This document shows positions 41,006 through 52,998 of a stretch of DNA of 64,000 bases, one piece after another (the stretch's first letter is position 1; the number at the start of each line of letters is the position of its first letter). The stretch is from contig CM070873.1 in assembly GCA_036365515.1 (NCBI GenBank), positions 226,501,876 to 226,565,875 on the forward strand, given 5' to 3'. A program made the position numbers and the translations under genes. This DNA is from Torymus aiolomorphi (Eukaryota > Arthropoda > Insecta > Hymenoptera > Torymidae). The notes under the pieces are model-generated. The model was not told the origin of the DNA. It ran no database searches and saw nothing but the letters and a program-made list of their open reading frames with translations.

Positions 41006-41329
41006 CACTGAGAGAAGGATTTGTTTACTGTTAACATGACATTGTAACTGTTAATATGCGTATGTTTAAATATGACCAAATATAGGCATTGTAACAGTTA
41101 ATATACCATATGTTACTGGTAAACATTGATATTGTAACAGTTACTATATTGGGTTTGACCGTCAAAATCTTCCCTATTCAAATATACGATATTGTAACAG
41201 TTACAATATTGATTGTAACAGTTACAATATTGATTGTAACAGTTACAATATTGATTGTAACAGTTACAATATTGCAATTCTAATCAAATAGATAAATATG
41301 TTAACTATAACAATATTCTTCTCTCAGTG
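41006..41329. mobile_element. CACTGAGAGAA inverted-repeat element (MITE), 324 bp
   Basis: Terminal repeats CACTGAGAGAA (41006-41016) and TTCTCTCAGTG (41319-41329). The interior is built from repeated GTAACAGTTA/GTTAACAT words and includes a 21-bp tandem array. Its left part resembles the shorter element at 62161. Flanks are TG rather than the expected TA, perhaps mutated. Confidence 0.7.
41191..41274. repeat. Four-copy 21-bp tandem array of a palindromic unit
   Basis: Four head-to-tail copies of a 21-base unit (starts 41191, 41212, 41233, 41254). Each contains ATTGTAACAGTTACAAT, an 8-base inverted repeat around one central base. It lies inside the inverted-repeat element. Confidence 0.9.
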
Positions 41330-43504
41330 TGGCTAGTATTATTAAACTTTATAGCACGCCCAAAATTGACATCAATCACATCTCGATCGATGTCCTAATA
41401 CATCCTTTAATTTCCCCAGATACAAAATTTCAGCATAATCGATTACGCCTCCCGACAGTACATGTTCCACAACTAATTACGTAAGGACGTTCCGTCCCTT
41501 CGTCTCCGAAAATGAAATATGTGTCCCTCATGACTGGTGCCCGTCGCCGCATACAATTACCCGCGCGCCAGCTGAACGAAAACACCGTCCACGGTCTCCT
41601 TTGCAAAAAAGCGAGAAGGTATCGTGCTCCGCGCTGTTCCCAGCCGAAAAACATAAATTTTCAATCTTAGCCCAGCGAAGCGGCAGCTCGCCGAGGAAGT
41701 TTAATTGGAGCCGTCGCGGCGGCGCCGTTCGCTCGCGCACGAAGGAAAGAAAGCGAGTCGCGCTCGCGAAACTTTTAAAGCGTTTCCGGTCGAGTTAGAA
41801 GAAGCGCTTGTTTCTTCCTTAGTCGCTCTCCTGTCTGTATAGGTGTATATACACGTGTACACGCGCGTAGCATAGAGGGTGAGAAGCCCGCGCGCAATCG
41901 CTATGCACTTTTCCGGGACACCCATCGAGTTTTCTCTCTGTTTCTCTCTCCCTCTCCCTGTTTCGGCACTTTGTCCAATGAGCGCGCGAGTTGTGCTCGC
42001 GCTTGCGTTTCTCTTTTTTTGGTGTACAGGGCAAGAGGGGCAGAGAATGGCTTATTTACCTTGGGACTATAGGTTTCCTATACGCGGCGCGACGAGTTAC
42101 GTTTCTGTATTGACTGAAGGGGAAAGTGTGTTATGCTAATTAACTGGGGCCTTTTTTGCCGTCACAATGACGTGGGAAGGAATATTTGATTATTGAAGTA
42201 CGGTGACAAGTGATTACTCATTGAGCAAACAACTTTTTTCGTGCATTAGTATATAGCTCCGCAAATTTTGCGTCGCGGTATATAGCGGTGTAAAAAATAT
42301 GTTAAGTTAAATTGGTTCCGCTTCTAACCTACCATAAAGAACGTCGTTAAAGTACAGTACTCTTTTATCTACGTAAGCTCTTTTAAGTTATAATTTTAAA
42401 AAATCCTATTAAGTTTTTACTTTCATAAATTGAAATTGTTTTCTTAATTAAAAAGTGCAAATCGTATTTTCTTCGCTTGAACATTAATTAATAATTCCAC
42501 AAAACATTATATTTTTTAAAACGACAGAGATTCAAACGTTATTTGGTGTATCTTATAGGTTTGTAAATGCAAGGAAAGTGAACAATCCAAACAAACTGAT
42601 ATCTTAAGTTAAAAGCTACTCGAGAACTACCTTGAGATAAATGTTTCCATGTATATATCGCAGTTATTCTTATCGCGTAAATACGGAAAGCACGCGATGC
42701 ACGCGAAAAAGTTCGGAGGCGATTTACATAATTAAATTCGAAAATTACTTTAAAAAATAAACACGCTCTCTCGCGCGCGGGGCGTAGTAAATTTTACGCG
42801 CTGGCGGAAGTGACTATAGCCGTGATTCTTGCGTCAAGCGCTATGTTTAGTGCGTCAATAATAATCGCGGAATCACGGTGGCCGATCTCGTGTTCTCTCC
42901 TGTATATTTTCTTCGGGATTCCTCCCTATATACCGTGAAATTCACGGAAGCGCGCCTCTCGCGTCCAGTTCGTTTCGACTCTAGGATTTAAAGACAGCCT
43001 TAAAAGATTTAATGTAAACGTGTAATCAAACCTACACAGAGAATATAATTTTATTCGCTAGAATTCTCGTCGGAGATGCTTTCGTTCCGGGCTTAAATTC
43101 TTAGAGAACTTAAGCCATTCAATTATCTTGTTATACAGTTGGTAATTATTTAATAATGTAACTTGTAACATTTTTGTGACTTTTCTTAACACCATATTTC
43201 TCGCTATATTTTATATTAATGCATATTTGCATAAATCTCAACTAAAACTATATATTTGACTTTTGTTAACGTTTACGTGAGATGTATTGAAAATGAATTC
43301 AAAGTTTTTTTTTTTATTTTATACAAGTATCGTGTTCATTTTAAATATAAAAATGTGAGAAAACTTCAATATAACTTTTATATTTATTTTCTATGTTTTG
43401 AAAGTTTTTCTTGAAAAGAAATGTTGACCCTGTTCCTACCCAAGTTTCCAGATCCGAGTTTTATTACTATCCTTAGAGCCTTGCATTGTGTAAAAGTCTT
43501 TCAG
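41330..43504. promoter_or_regulatory. CpG-rich blocks at 41.40-42.15 and 42.73-42.99 kb
   Basis: Blocks with CTCTC/TTTCTCTC runs (41930-41960) and a TATATACCGTG stretch near 42.93 kb. Sequence from 42.99 kb is AT-rich up to the candidate exon at 43505. Confidence 0.35.
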
Positions 43505-43557
43505 GTAACCGACGCGCCAGGAAGCCAGGGCCAGCAACCCAGTTCACTTTCAAATGG
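43505..43557 (+). CDS. Candidate small exon of the same unidentified transcript (weak)
   Basis: A sharply GC-rich 53-base block in an AT-rich stretch, preceded by AAGTCTTTCAG and followed by a weak donor GTACAT. In phase 0, the phase left by the 37449 segment, it reads VTDAPGSQGQQPSSLSN plus two bases. This Ser/Gln/Pro-rich, low-structure composition resembles linkers of transcription factors or RNA-binding proteins. The reading one base later is also open, so the frame is not certain. Confidence 0.22.
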
Positions 43558-43894
43558 GTACATCTTTTCTATTCTACAAGTGGTCAGCTTAAGTCCTTCT
43601 CAGTATACATTTCATTTTTCATTTTTTGAATGAGCCTAACCAACGTTACTCAAGAGTTATTACGCGTTTCATTTTATTTATAAAATAAAAACTTTTAAAT
43701 ATTTACTACGTCATTTTTATTTAGCGCAATTTAACGATTCGTGTACATTGTTCTTTACAAACATATGTACACCCTTAAAAAAAAAAATAATACTGTCCAA
43801 TAACACAAATTCGATATTTGATCAAACTAAATATGACCGAACAAAGCATTTTCCACGTTCACTTGAACTTCTGCTATACACAACCACTCGATAA

Positions 43895-43898
<4 letters not shown>

Positions 43899-43946
<48 letters not shown>

Positions 43947-43969
43947 CCTTCTCTCTCTCTCTCTCTCTC

Positions 43970-44006
<37 letters not shown>
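43899..44006. repeat. (CT)n microsatellite, about 108 bp
   Basis: CT repeat interrupted near 43943-43950 and 43971-43974, directly upstream of a CpG-rich block starting near 44.04 kb. Confidence 0.97.
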
Positions 44007-44007
<1 letters not shown>

Positions 44008-46890
44008 GCCCTGCCACTCTTTATCTCACCGTTCTGCAGCTGTCCAACCTAATTTTACAACGCACGCGCGCTGCCCGTACCCCCCACCATCGAAAATAAA
44101 AAATCCTTTCGACGCCAATATCGGAGCTGCAGCGTGCGCGACGTCGGCAAATACCTCAATCGGTCATTTACACGCTCTCGGTCAAGAGAGCTCCGTACGC
44201 GCCCGGCTCGGAAAAAATCAAAAGCGATAATCTCCCCCTCTCCTTTACTTGTCTCCCGCATATGTATACCTGCGCGACATCGACGACGGCCCGTAGGTAA
44301 ACACACACACACACACACAGCTGTATCGCGGGACGCCGGGGGAAAATCCCAAGCGCCTGTCCCTCTCCCCTCCCCTGCAGCAGCGCAGCAGCAGCAGCTC
44401 TTTCATCGTTTACTGCCGGCGGCAGCGTTGCACTCGTCGCTCTTTTTTCCACCGACGACGACGACGACGGCTGCTGCCTCTTTTTTTCCCTTTCTTTTTC
44501 CCTCCGCACGCGCGCAGTGGCGGCGGCGAATTCCCCGAAAATTGCATATTGAACCGGAAAAATATTTGGAGTTCCATCCAGCGAAGGAAAGCTGCCAGCG
44601 CGATGCCGCCCCGCAGAAGTGGAAGTTTTAGCGGCGCGGCATTCGAAATGCCTATTTCGTTTTTATTGATCGGCATTGGAATTTTACGATGTTAATGCAT
44701 AGCTCCTTTGAACAGTTAAACGTTTTTATACGTCTAAGACAGATAGCTTAGGTATCTTCCGCTTCGACTGTTTTACGTTAGTGACATCTTTATTAATTTG
44801 AGATAGAATGTCCCAACAGTTTTTACGTTTATAATACTTGTTTTAAATTAATAAACAAAATTAAAAAACCACAAAGTATATTTCTTTTCGAGAAAAATCT
44901 TTACGTTTGTATTTCTCAAGTGAAGCACAATTATCTTATATCGACTACGTAAATATTGATACGATTTATTTCAAGTAAGAGTCTAAGAGAATGTTCGGTA
45001 CATTTCGCTTTACTTGTATAAAATAAAATTCTTATATTTACACGGGGAGTTTGTATACACTGATGTCACTCCAGCAGTTTATCTCCCAAGTTTATTGAAC
45101 TCGGATTAAAGACCATTCCCTTTAAATATTTCGCCAGTCATTTTTGTTGGTAATAAACTTATATGTACTGCTCGCGTATTTCACGCTTGAAGATCAAAGT
45201 TAAAAACAGACGCGATGCGGAGTACGCGATATAGAAAACCATTTCCATAGATTTATCGGCACGGGTATATAAATAATCAAATGCATACAGTTATATTTAA
45301 CAATTTCAAGGACCTTCTAATATCTTTCACCTTTGAAGGACTTTATTATTTATAAACGGATCACTTTTTGCTCTGAAATTCGACTTTTACAACAAAACTG
45401 GTTATAAAATGATTTTATTAGCGCGAATTACAGAAACCTCCATAAAATGGCAATTTATAACAGTGAAAAGCATTTTACTTGACCTGATTTCATTTCTAGA
45501 ACAAAGCATCGACAAAACAAACGCCGTACAAAACGGCCTGAAATTAGACCCAACGACAGCTTCCAAATCGTAAAGTCACAATGCAACTTGGCCATAAACC
45601 ACTGTAGCGCGCTTTAGAAATTGTGGTGAATAATCTCTTTCGCTCTCCCTCTCTCCCTCCCCTTCTCTCACTCTCTCTCCCACGCCAAAGGGTCAAGAGA
45701 GACGTTCTCGCCCACAAAGAACCTCCATATAGCGGGGACCGTCAAAACACGCGGCGCAGCGTCGTGTCGGCAAAAGGGTTTTCGCTGCTGCGCTCAGAGA
45801 GCTAGCGCGCGTAGCGACAAAAAGCAAAGAGCGCAAAAAGACTTTGGCCTGCATGCGGAGGAAGGAACTCTGCAGCAGGCAGTTTTGCGACAAAAGCGAG
45901 CGCAGGAGAGGTCGCACGCGACTCTTGGTTTTTCGCAAAATGAAAATACACGCGCACGCACGCAGAAGGGATCAGCGAGGCGCGTGTACAACACAGCGCC
46001 TCTCTCTCTCCTTCTTGAGAGGAAAAAAGTGCGGAAAGAGCGAAAGAGAGAGGCACTTTGAGGGATATACGCGAATACTTGCGCGCGCAGTTTTTTAATA
46101 ATTTTTACGACATTCGATGCGTGTGCGAGACGAGCGGACTGTGTGAGAAGTCAGAAGCGAGCGTCGCATTTGAGAATTTTGTTTTGCCGACGAGCGCTCG
46201 GGTAATTGGGTGGCGTTTATTGTAACGGTACCCGCGATCGAAATTAATAGCGTTATAATTAGGTGATAAATGCACTTTAAATGCCGGTGTCGAAAGAGAC
46301 TGGGCTTTTTCTTTGAAAGTGTCTCTTTGTATGCAAGAGTGAATTATGAAAAGATTTGTCTCGTAAATATTAGATTTTATAAAGATATGAAAAATGTATT
46401 AATTAATGTTATATATTTTTTCAATATTTATAATTTAATTAAACTTTAATGAAGACGTACAAAGTAAAGGTATAAGCTCATAACGTTAACAATTTTCCAA
46501 TGCAATTTTCTTTTATTACTTTATAGCAACAGAGTAAGTTACTATAAAGAACTATTAATTAACGATAAGAGAAAAAATAATTACGTATAAACTGTAGTAT
46601 TCATTTATATTATTTCTGTATCGTATGGAAATTGAATAAATTTGAACCTTTATGCAAAAAAAAACATAATATCTAATTAATCATTTCATAATTATCATTT
46701 ACTATTTTTTTCACTCAGAAGATACATTGTAAGTATTAATTGCTTGAATAACCATATTGGAGAGATTACAATCATCTAATTGAAACTATAACAACAAAAT
46801 AAAAGAATGTTCTTCTTTTACAATCACTTACAGCCAAACCACAAATGTCTGACTACGACTCCATCGGGGCATTATTAAAAGTTAATAGTC
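44007..46890. promoter_or_regulatory. CpG-rich blocks at 44.04-44.66 and 45.60-46.28 kb within AT-rich sequence
   Basis: The first block has (AC)9-like (44301-44320), CAGCAGCAG and GACGACGACGAC short repeats. The second has CT-rich and GAGA-rich stretches. These are the blocks nearest to the receptor promoter and so the best candidates for its upstream control. Confidence 0.35.
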
Positions 46891-47977
46891 CAGGTCAATA
46901 ACTAAACGACTCCGCCTCAATTACCAACCGACAATCGCGCGTACTACGCGGAAATTGCTTGCATTTCCTTCCGCTCTCACCGGGATTTCCGAAAACCACT
47001 GAAAACGAATAGGCCCGAAAGGCGCCACAGCCTGCTTGACGCGTACCCACATATATATATACATCTACATCCACACAGAGCTATGTGTACACCTATATAG
47101 GTATATATATATAGTACAGGTACCTTGGACCGATGCGCGCAAGCAGGACGGAACGGAACGAGCGAGCGAGCAGGAGGGAGAGAGAGAGAGAGAAACTTCA
47201 ACAGCGGTGGCGGCGGCTCGCACGAGAGAGAAAGGCATGCGGCGCGACGCTGTGTGCGCGCGCAGCCGAGCACGCCGGCCGTGCCGCGTGCTCTCTCATG
47301 CTCTCTCTCACTCGCTCGGCCCTCCTCGGCAACTTGTCGGCGCGCTCGCGCCAGTACCACTGAAACGCTCGACGCGCGAGCCTCGCGTTTCGCTTCTCCC
47401 TACGTTCTCTCAGCCATCACTCTCGTCGCACGAGACGCGCATCGTCGTCCTTCTATTTATACGCTTGCGCGCGCGCTACTCTCGTAAACCGAAGCCGCTC
47501 TCACGAAAATAGCCGGCGTCTCTTCGCAAACTGGTTTCCCCCAAAAATAAAAGCGGCCGCGCTTCGAGAGCCCCGCTCTCTCTCACCTGTTCTCTCACTC
47601 TCCCTCTTGCTGCGCGCCACTCGCGGGCCTTTTTCCCTCTGTGCGTGTATATTTCTCACAAGAGAATCCGCTGTATTGTCTCGCCCTTTGCCGAGCGGCT
47701 GTCCTGTAGCATCGAGGAGAGGAGGAACCGGCCGGTCTCGCGATGCGCGACGGGGCCAGAACTTTCGACGGTTCTGTACTACTGTGTTAGCAGCGCGGTT
47801 CCGCGCGAACACTCGCGAGGTTTAGTGCGTGCGCGGTGTGACAGTGAGTGAATAAAAGAAAAGAAAAAAAAACAGTGTGAACTGCATGCGACAGCTTGTC
47901 TATATAGCTGATCCGACAAGTACATTACGGACAGCAGGCTAATTAACGTTCTCGAGCGGTCCGGTACAACCGACAGG
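46891..47977 (+). promoter_or_regulatory. CpG-rich promoter and 5' leader region of the Mth-like receptor gene
   Basis: An abrupt switch from AT-rich to CpG-rich sequence occurs near 46.9 kb and continues into coding exon 1. The block holds two TATATATA-like stretches (47051-47061, 47102-47114), a GA tract (47175-47193) and many GCGCGC words. The transcription start cannot be fixed by eye. A leader is likely in the last few hundred bases, where the stop at 47909-47911 shows the sequence just before the ATG is not coding in the same frame. Open frames of up to 158 codons on both strands here are composition artefacts. Confidence 0.5.
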
Positions 47978-48510
47978 ATGGCGTCCGCACTTCTGCTGGC
48001 GGCGCTCCTGCTCGCGTCGTCCAGCTGCCTCGCCGGCGCGGTCGAGGTGAGCGACGCGGCGAACAACGGCGACGTAGCCGAGATCGTGGACATTCTGCGC
48101 TGCTGCCGGGACGGCGAGGACCTCGACAAACCCGAGACGTCCGAGAGCGAGGTGCGCTGCGTGCCCGCGCAGGAGACCCTCTACCCTCACATCTACTCGC
48201 CCGAGAAGGGCGTCTATCTGGAGAGCAAGCCGAGCGCGTGGCGAGTGCACGCCGGGGCGCGACCCACGTGCCACGAGTCGCGCGCACTCCGCTACGTGCT
48301 CCACAGCCAGTACAACCCGTTCGTCCTGTTTGACTCTGGAATCGTCGTGCTGGAAGCCGGATCCAGCATGACTCTGCAGCCCGACGAGTTCTGCCTCGGC
48401 AGCAAGACCCTCCTGGCCTGCATGCCCAAGAGGAACGAGAGCCACCAGGCGGCTGCGACGATGAGGCCGAAGCTCAGGAAGTGCTGCGGGGAAAACGCCG
48501 CCTACGAAAA
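47978..48510 (+). CDS. mthl1: Methuselah-like GPCR (Mthl1-type), coding exon 1: signal peptide and first ectodomain module
   Basis: First coding exon of a cell-surface seven-helix receptor of the Methuselah (class B, secretin-like) family. In flies the closest subfamily member, Mthl1 (Mist), acts as a receptor for Folded gastrulation; the ligand here is unknown. Residues 1-20 form a signal peptide (hydrophobic core ALLLAALLLASSSCLA). A cysteine module follows with C42-C43, C61, C98, C139 and C148, and a probable N-glycosylation site is at N153. The second module begins at C169-C170. ATG 47978 is chosen because it has a good context (GACAGGATGG) and an in-frame TGA lies upstream at 47909-47911 with no other ATG between. 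The exon ends at donor GTGAGT (48511), leaving two bases of codon 178 (phase 2). Codons mostly end in G or C. The assignment to Mthl1 rather than another Mth-like paralogue is by overall resemblance from memory. Confidence 0.85.
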
Positions 48511-50400
48511 GTGAGTAGTCGATGTACCTTTTTTAGACCGTGATTTGTGGCTGAGTGGGGGAGGGATGAGATGGGTCGGCAGCGATAGGGGAAGACGGAG
48601 GTTCGTGGGCCCGCGGACGAGGGAATTTCGGGCGAGTTTGCTGAAAAATATCGCGAAAGTTGCTCGCCCGAGAGTTTAGAAGTTTACGCGGAACAGGGGA
48701 AGCTGCAGCGCGCACTTATATATATGTGTATACGTTCCACCGGCCGATCAGCTGATCCGCAACAGCTGATTTGTCGCGGGCGCGGGCGGTTACTTTCTCG
48801 CCCCAGCGCGTGTAGAGAGTGAAAGCGCGTATACGTGTTGTTGATAAAATATGGCGAGTAGTGTAGATCTGTTCGTGTTGACGTATATATATACTGCGTA
48901 GGGATCGGGAAGAAACAGAGAATTCGTCTGCTAGGACTCGGCTGCTAGTTGAGCACTGTGTTTACAGACAAGTTTGAGATAAGAGCGGTGTGCCAGTTTG
49001 TGTAGCTCTGCGCTGCTCCTACGATTTTGAATAATAAAGCGTATTGATTTTCGATGGGAGAATGGCTCAACACGTGCTTCACTTTTAAAATGCATAGTAC
49101 AGTTTTAAATTAATATTACAATACAATATTTACTTGTCAGTTGTGTTAATATTATTCACAAATATTGTCGTTCGTAAAACAATAAGTAAAAAACAATTGT
49201 TACAAAATTGCAAAGTCTTTCGTATTTTATTTAAAAAAAATATTTAAACTCCTACGATAAACATAATATTTAACAATGAAGGTCGAAATAAATGTTATGG
49301 ATATAGTTATATCAGAATGTAGTGAATGCGTAAATGTTTTTTCATTTAAAGACATTTTTATTTTACTGTGAATTATATATTGTTACACTAACTAGAAATT
49401 TACATGAGAACAATTAAATACTATTGTTAATGGATGTACTACAATTACAATAGCGGAATTCGATTTCAATTCGAAATACGTGACTCCATGCGTTCGTAGT
49501 AAGCTCTTATCAGCGAAACCTTATACACGTAGTTTCTAATTCAATTGTGTAGAATCGTTATATATAGCATACTAAAAACATTTCTTAATCTTAAAATATA
49601 AATTATCAAATTTAATGATATGTATACTTTTAAATTTTAATCAAATTGTTTATGAATACACTTAAATAGGGAACGAAACAACCACGCATTGAGTAGTATA
49701 GAGAGATTAGAAACAATGTACACAGATAACAAGTACTATACTTAAATACTGTACGAAATGCTGATCTTGACTTTAACTGTCGCTTGTTTTAATTTACGCC
49801 TATGTAAAAGTCAGTCCATTCTCATTCATTTCTTTACGAGCTTTCTTGGCGACTGCGAGACGAAAATAGTGCGGCATCTCCCCGTGAATGTGACATCACA
49901 ACAAATCAAACCCACCAAACGTATTTTTAGACGGTTGAGTCTTCTTTTTACATTATCAAAACGAAGGATCAACGCACCGCAAATAAATTGCGAGTTTTGA
50001 ATTCTCCGCTTCGAAAAAATTATAAACATAAAATTATAACTTTTTTTATTCGTAATTTTCGTGTCAAAATATCTGGTTGACGTTAAGATGTTAATTTCTT
50101 TTATGACTTGTGGTGTGTGTTTTACAAGACTGTAAAAGTCTAAAATTTTCTTAATAAATATTGGTTTCCAGAGATACTTAATCTTCGCAATAATATAATT
50201 AAAATATTTTTATGGGATTTATTAAATGTGTTATCTTTTGGTAAAGGGATTAAATTAAAAAAGACTTAATTTCACGAAAAAAATCTAACAAAAATGCAAA
50301 TAAAAATAACGTTTATAATCTACCTTTACACCTAAGATACAATATAGCAAATCAAATGAAAGACCAATCAATAATGCAACAATCTCTTTTCCCCTTACAG
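48511..50400 (+). other. Intron 1 of the Mth-like receptor gene
   Basis: Bounded by GTGAGT and TTACAG, 1890 nt, phase 2. The first 550 bases stay CpG-rich, with a small inverted motif around CAGCTGATCCGCAACAGCTG (48748-48767), and may still carry promoter-proximal control sites. The rest is AT-rich without a supported feature. Confidence 0.8.
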
Positions 50401-50724
50401 CTCCACGAAGAACTCGTGCGTGGAGATCGACGACGAAATGCCGATAACCCTCGAGGACGACAAGATCCTCCTAGTGGGCAACCACAACGCGAACGCGAAC
50501 GTGAGCGCGGGCATGGAGATGGTGAGGGGCTTTCCCAGCTGTCCGCTGGTCGACATCACGATCATCGGCGACGTGAGGGACGCCATCCTCCAAACGGACG
50601 CCAGCCTCCTCGTCGACGGCCAGCACATCCCGAGCGAGGAGTTCTGCATCGAGCGCGTAAGGACCGCCGACCAGCAGCTGCTACCCGCAAAGATTTTCGC
50701 CTGCTCCGAGCACGCCCCCAAAGG
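50401..50724 (+). CDS. mthl1: Methuselah-like GPCR (Mthl1-type), coding exon 2: second ectodomain module
   Basis: Second coding exon, 324 nt, keeping frame from exon 1 (the split codon gives N178) and adding residues to 285 plus two bases of codon 286. The acceptor is a pyrimidine run ending CCCCTTACAG at 50400; the donor is GTAAGG at 50725. It completes a second cysteine module that starts in exon 1: C169-C170, C184, C225, C260, C279. The motifs GFPSC and EEFC echo RPTC and DEFC of the first module. Probable N-glycosylation sites are N178 (NST, created by the splice) and N211 (NVS). The exon is an abrupt GC-rich block in AT-rich sequence. The in-frame, stop-free join to both neighbours supports the model. 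Confidence 0.85.
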
Positions 50725-52849
50725 GTAAGGATGATATTGCCTTTGCTCTTCCGCTCGCGCGTGCGGCTGTGTGTATACGAGGAGGGGCTGTCGCAAGCCA
50801 GAGTTTGCCCAAGTTTTGGAAGGGACAGTGCGAAATTGAATTTTCCCAAGTTTCGCCCGCGAATGTTGGGAATTAATGAGTAATATGTGGAGGATATAGC
50901 TTTCGAAAGCTTATTTTTGGATGATTTATAGGGTATAGATACTTTTCATTTCGCATAAACAAAAGTTGCTCTGGGGAGTTTCAATGATCAATTGAATTTG
51001 CGTCTGTTAGTTGTAAATGTTTTGTTGATAAAATCTCAACATTCTTTACAAGAAATAAATAATACATTTTCTTAGAAACCCAAACTTGTAAAATTTAGTT
51101 TAGGGATGATATAAAAGAGAAAAGTTATGCTTTCATTCATTTGAAAATTGTTCGAACGTTAAATTTTATAGAAGGACTCGAAGTCTTATATAATTAAATT
51201 CTCATTTCGGCAAATTAAAAAACTATTCTACGCACTTTTATTCATAAAGCGGCGGGTACCAACCGGAATCCTGTATCTTATCCGCGCGTGTGCGTGATCA
51301 AACTTTCAGCGCGACGCGCGCAACTTTGGAATATTCATTAATAAAGGGGGAGAAAGAGAGGAAGAGTAGTCTCGTGGCGAGCGTAAGCGCGCGCGTGAGT
51401 TCGCAAGAAGCAGAACTTTTCGACGATTATATGAATCTTGAATGGCACGCGCGCGCACAGAGTAGCAGCATGGCGGGTATACTACTATCGAGATATATAA
51501 GCGCAGCGACGTCGGAGATCGTCTTTTCAGATTTGCCGCAATCGGGATTTCATTGGCGACGGTTAGTGTAATGCGAAATATCAGCGAATGAATAATTACT
51601 GTCCCCGAGCGGCAAGCGTTTTTAGCTATATATATTTCAGAGCGGAGCCGTATTTCTGCGCCTTTTTAGTGCGGTGCAAAAGTTATTTATTGTTGAATGA
51701 AAGTTGAGGTTTGAGTTTGAGTAAAAACAAACCTTTCTGAATGGTTTTAAGCGCAAATAGCATACAATTTTCAAGTATCCCCTGTTAAGCTATTCAAGCG
51801 CTTAAAGTAGCACGTGAACTACGGGCGTTGAAGTGTAAACTACTTAGAGCGTACGCGCGCTGAATATTGTTAACGTATTCCTTAAAAATTTTTTCCGCCG
51901 GAACCTTTTGCGGTCGAAAACCAATATTCCGCCTCTATTCACCCTGCGAAATCACCTTCGAAATTATCCTTCCAACACGCAAAAATATTTCGACTCTGCA
52001 ATTTGCCGCGCACGCAAACTTCTCCCGAGCAATTTGTGCCTACCCACGATATTTTCGTTTCCCTACCTCTCCGGTCTCATAGCAGCTGATAATAGTCCAA
52101 ATTGCACGACGCGCGGTAACAGAGGGAGAAACGCTCTCTCTTGCAAGGGGAAATTATTCGCACTTTGCAAACTCCGCTTGCTTCTTCGCCTTAAAGCTGC
52201 ACGCGTGAGTTAACAAAAGGCATCCTCAAAAGGACTCTCGCTCTCTCTTTCGAGGAGAGGAAAAAATTCCACTTCACTCCACGGAACCTCTCGCATTTGC
52301 ATAAAGACGAACTCAGCAATATTTGCGTTCGCGCGCGCGCGTGAGAGAGGGAAAAGCAAGGGACGCGCGGGCTCTTCGGCGTTTGGCAATGACGACGAGG
52401 ACGATGATGAGTCACAAAAAGAATAGCCGCAACAGCACCCCGGCGATATCTGTATACACTTCGTATAGTGCGGGGGAACGATTATTACGTTCCGTTTTTA
52501 CGAGGTCCCGTTTCGCGCCGGGGCTTAACGATTGGAACGGCCGACCGCGGGCTCGTCCCCGCTACTACGCGCGGCATAAATTTGCCATTCCCGCCCTTGA
52601 AGCTCCGCCGCGCGTTTTGCCGACGTCGTCTTTCTCGTCGCCGATCGTTCCCTTTCGGACGAGGCTGATGATGCGCGCCTTTGTTGCTCCAAGGGGAAGA
52701 GAGAGAGAGACGAAGAGTGAGAGGACAAGGGAGAGAGAACGAGAGTCCGAATGAAATTATATCCCGGCAACCTGTTTTCGCCTTTTCATCCGCGCGCCAG
52801 CCACTCGGTCTCGCGCGGTGCAGCGCATTATATGACGAGTCCGAGTTTG

Positions 52850-52998
<149 letters not shown>

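Noticed and set aside
41191..41274. CRISPR-like array
   Set aside because: The units are contiguous with no spacers, in a eukaryotic MITE.
46714..46732. Apparent exon between TTCACTCAG and GTAAGTATT
   Set aside because: The enclosed segment is only 10 bases and AT-rich; no partner exon is evident.
47939..48445. 168-codon open frame on the minus strand across receptor exon 1
   Set aside because: It mirrors the G/C-ending codons of the sense exon; it has no domain and no splice logic, and the sense reading is a clear receptor.
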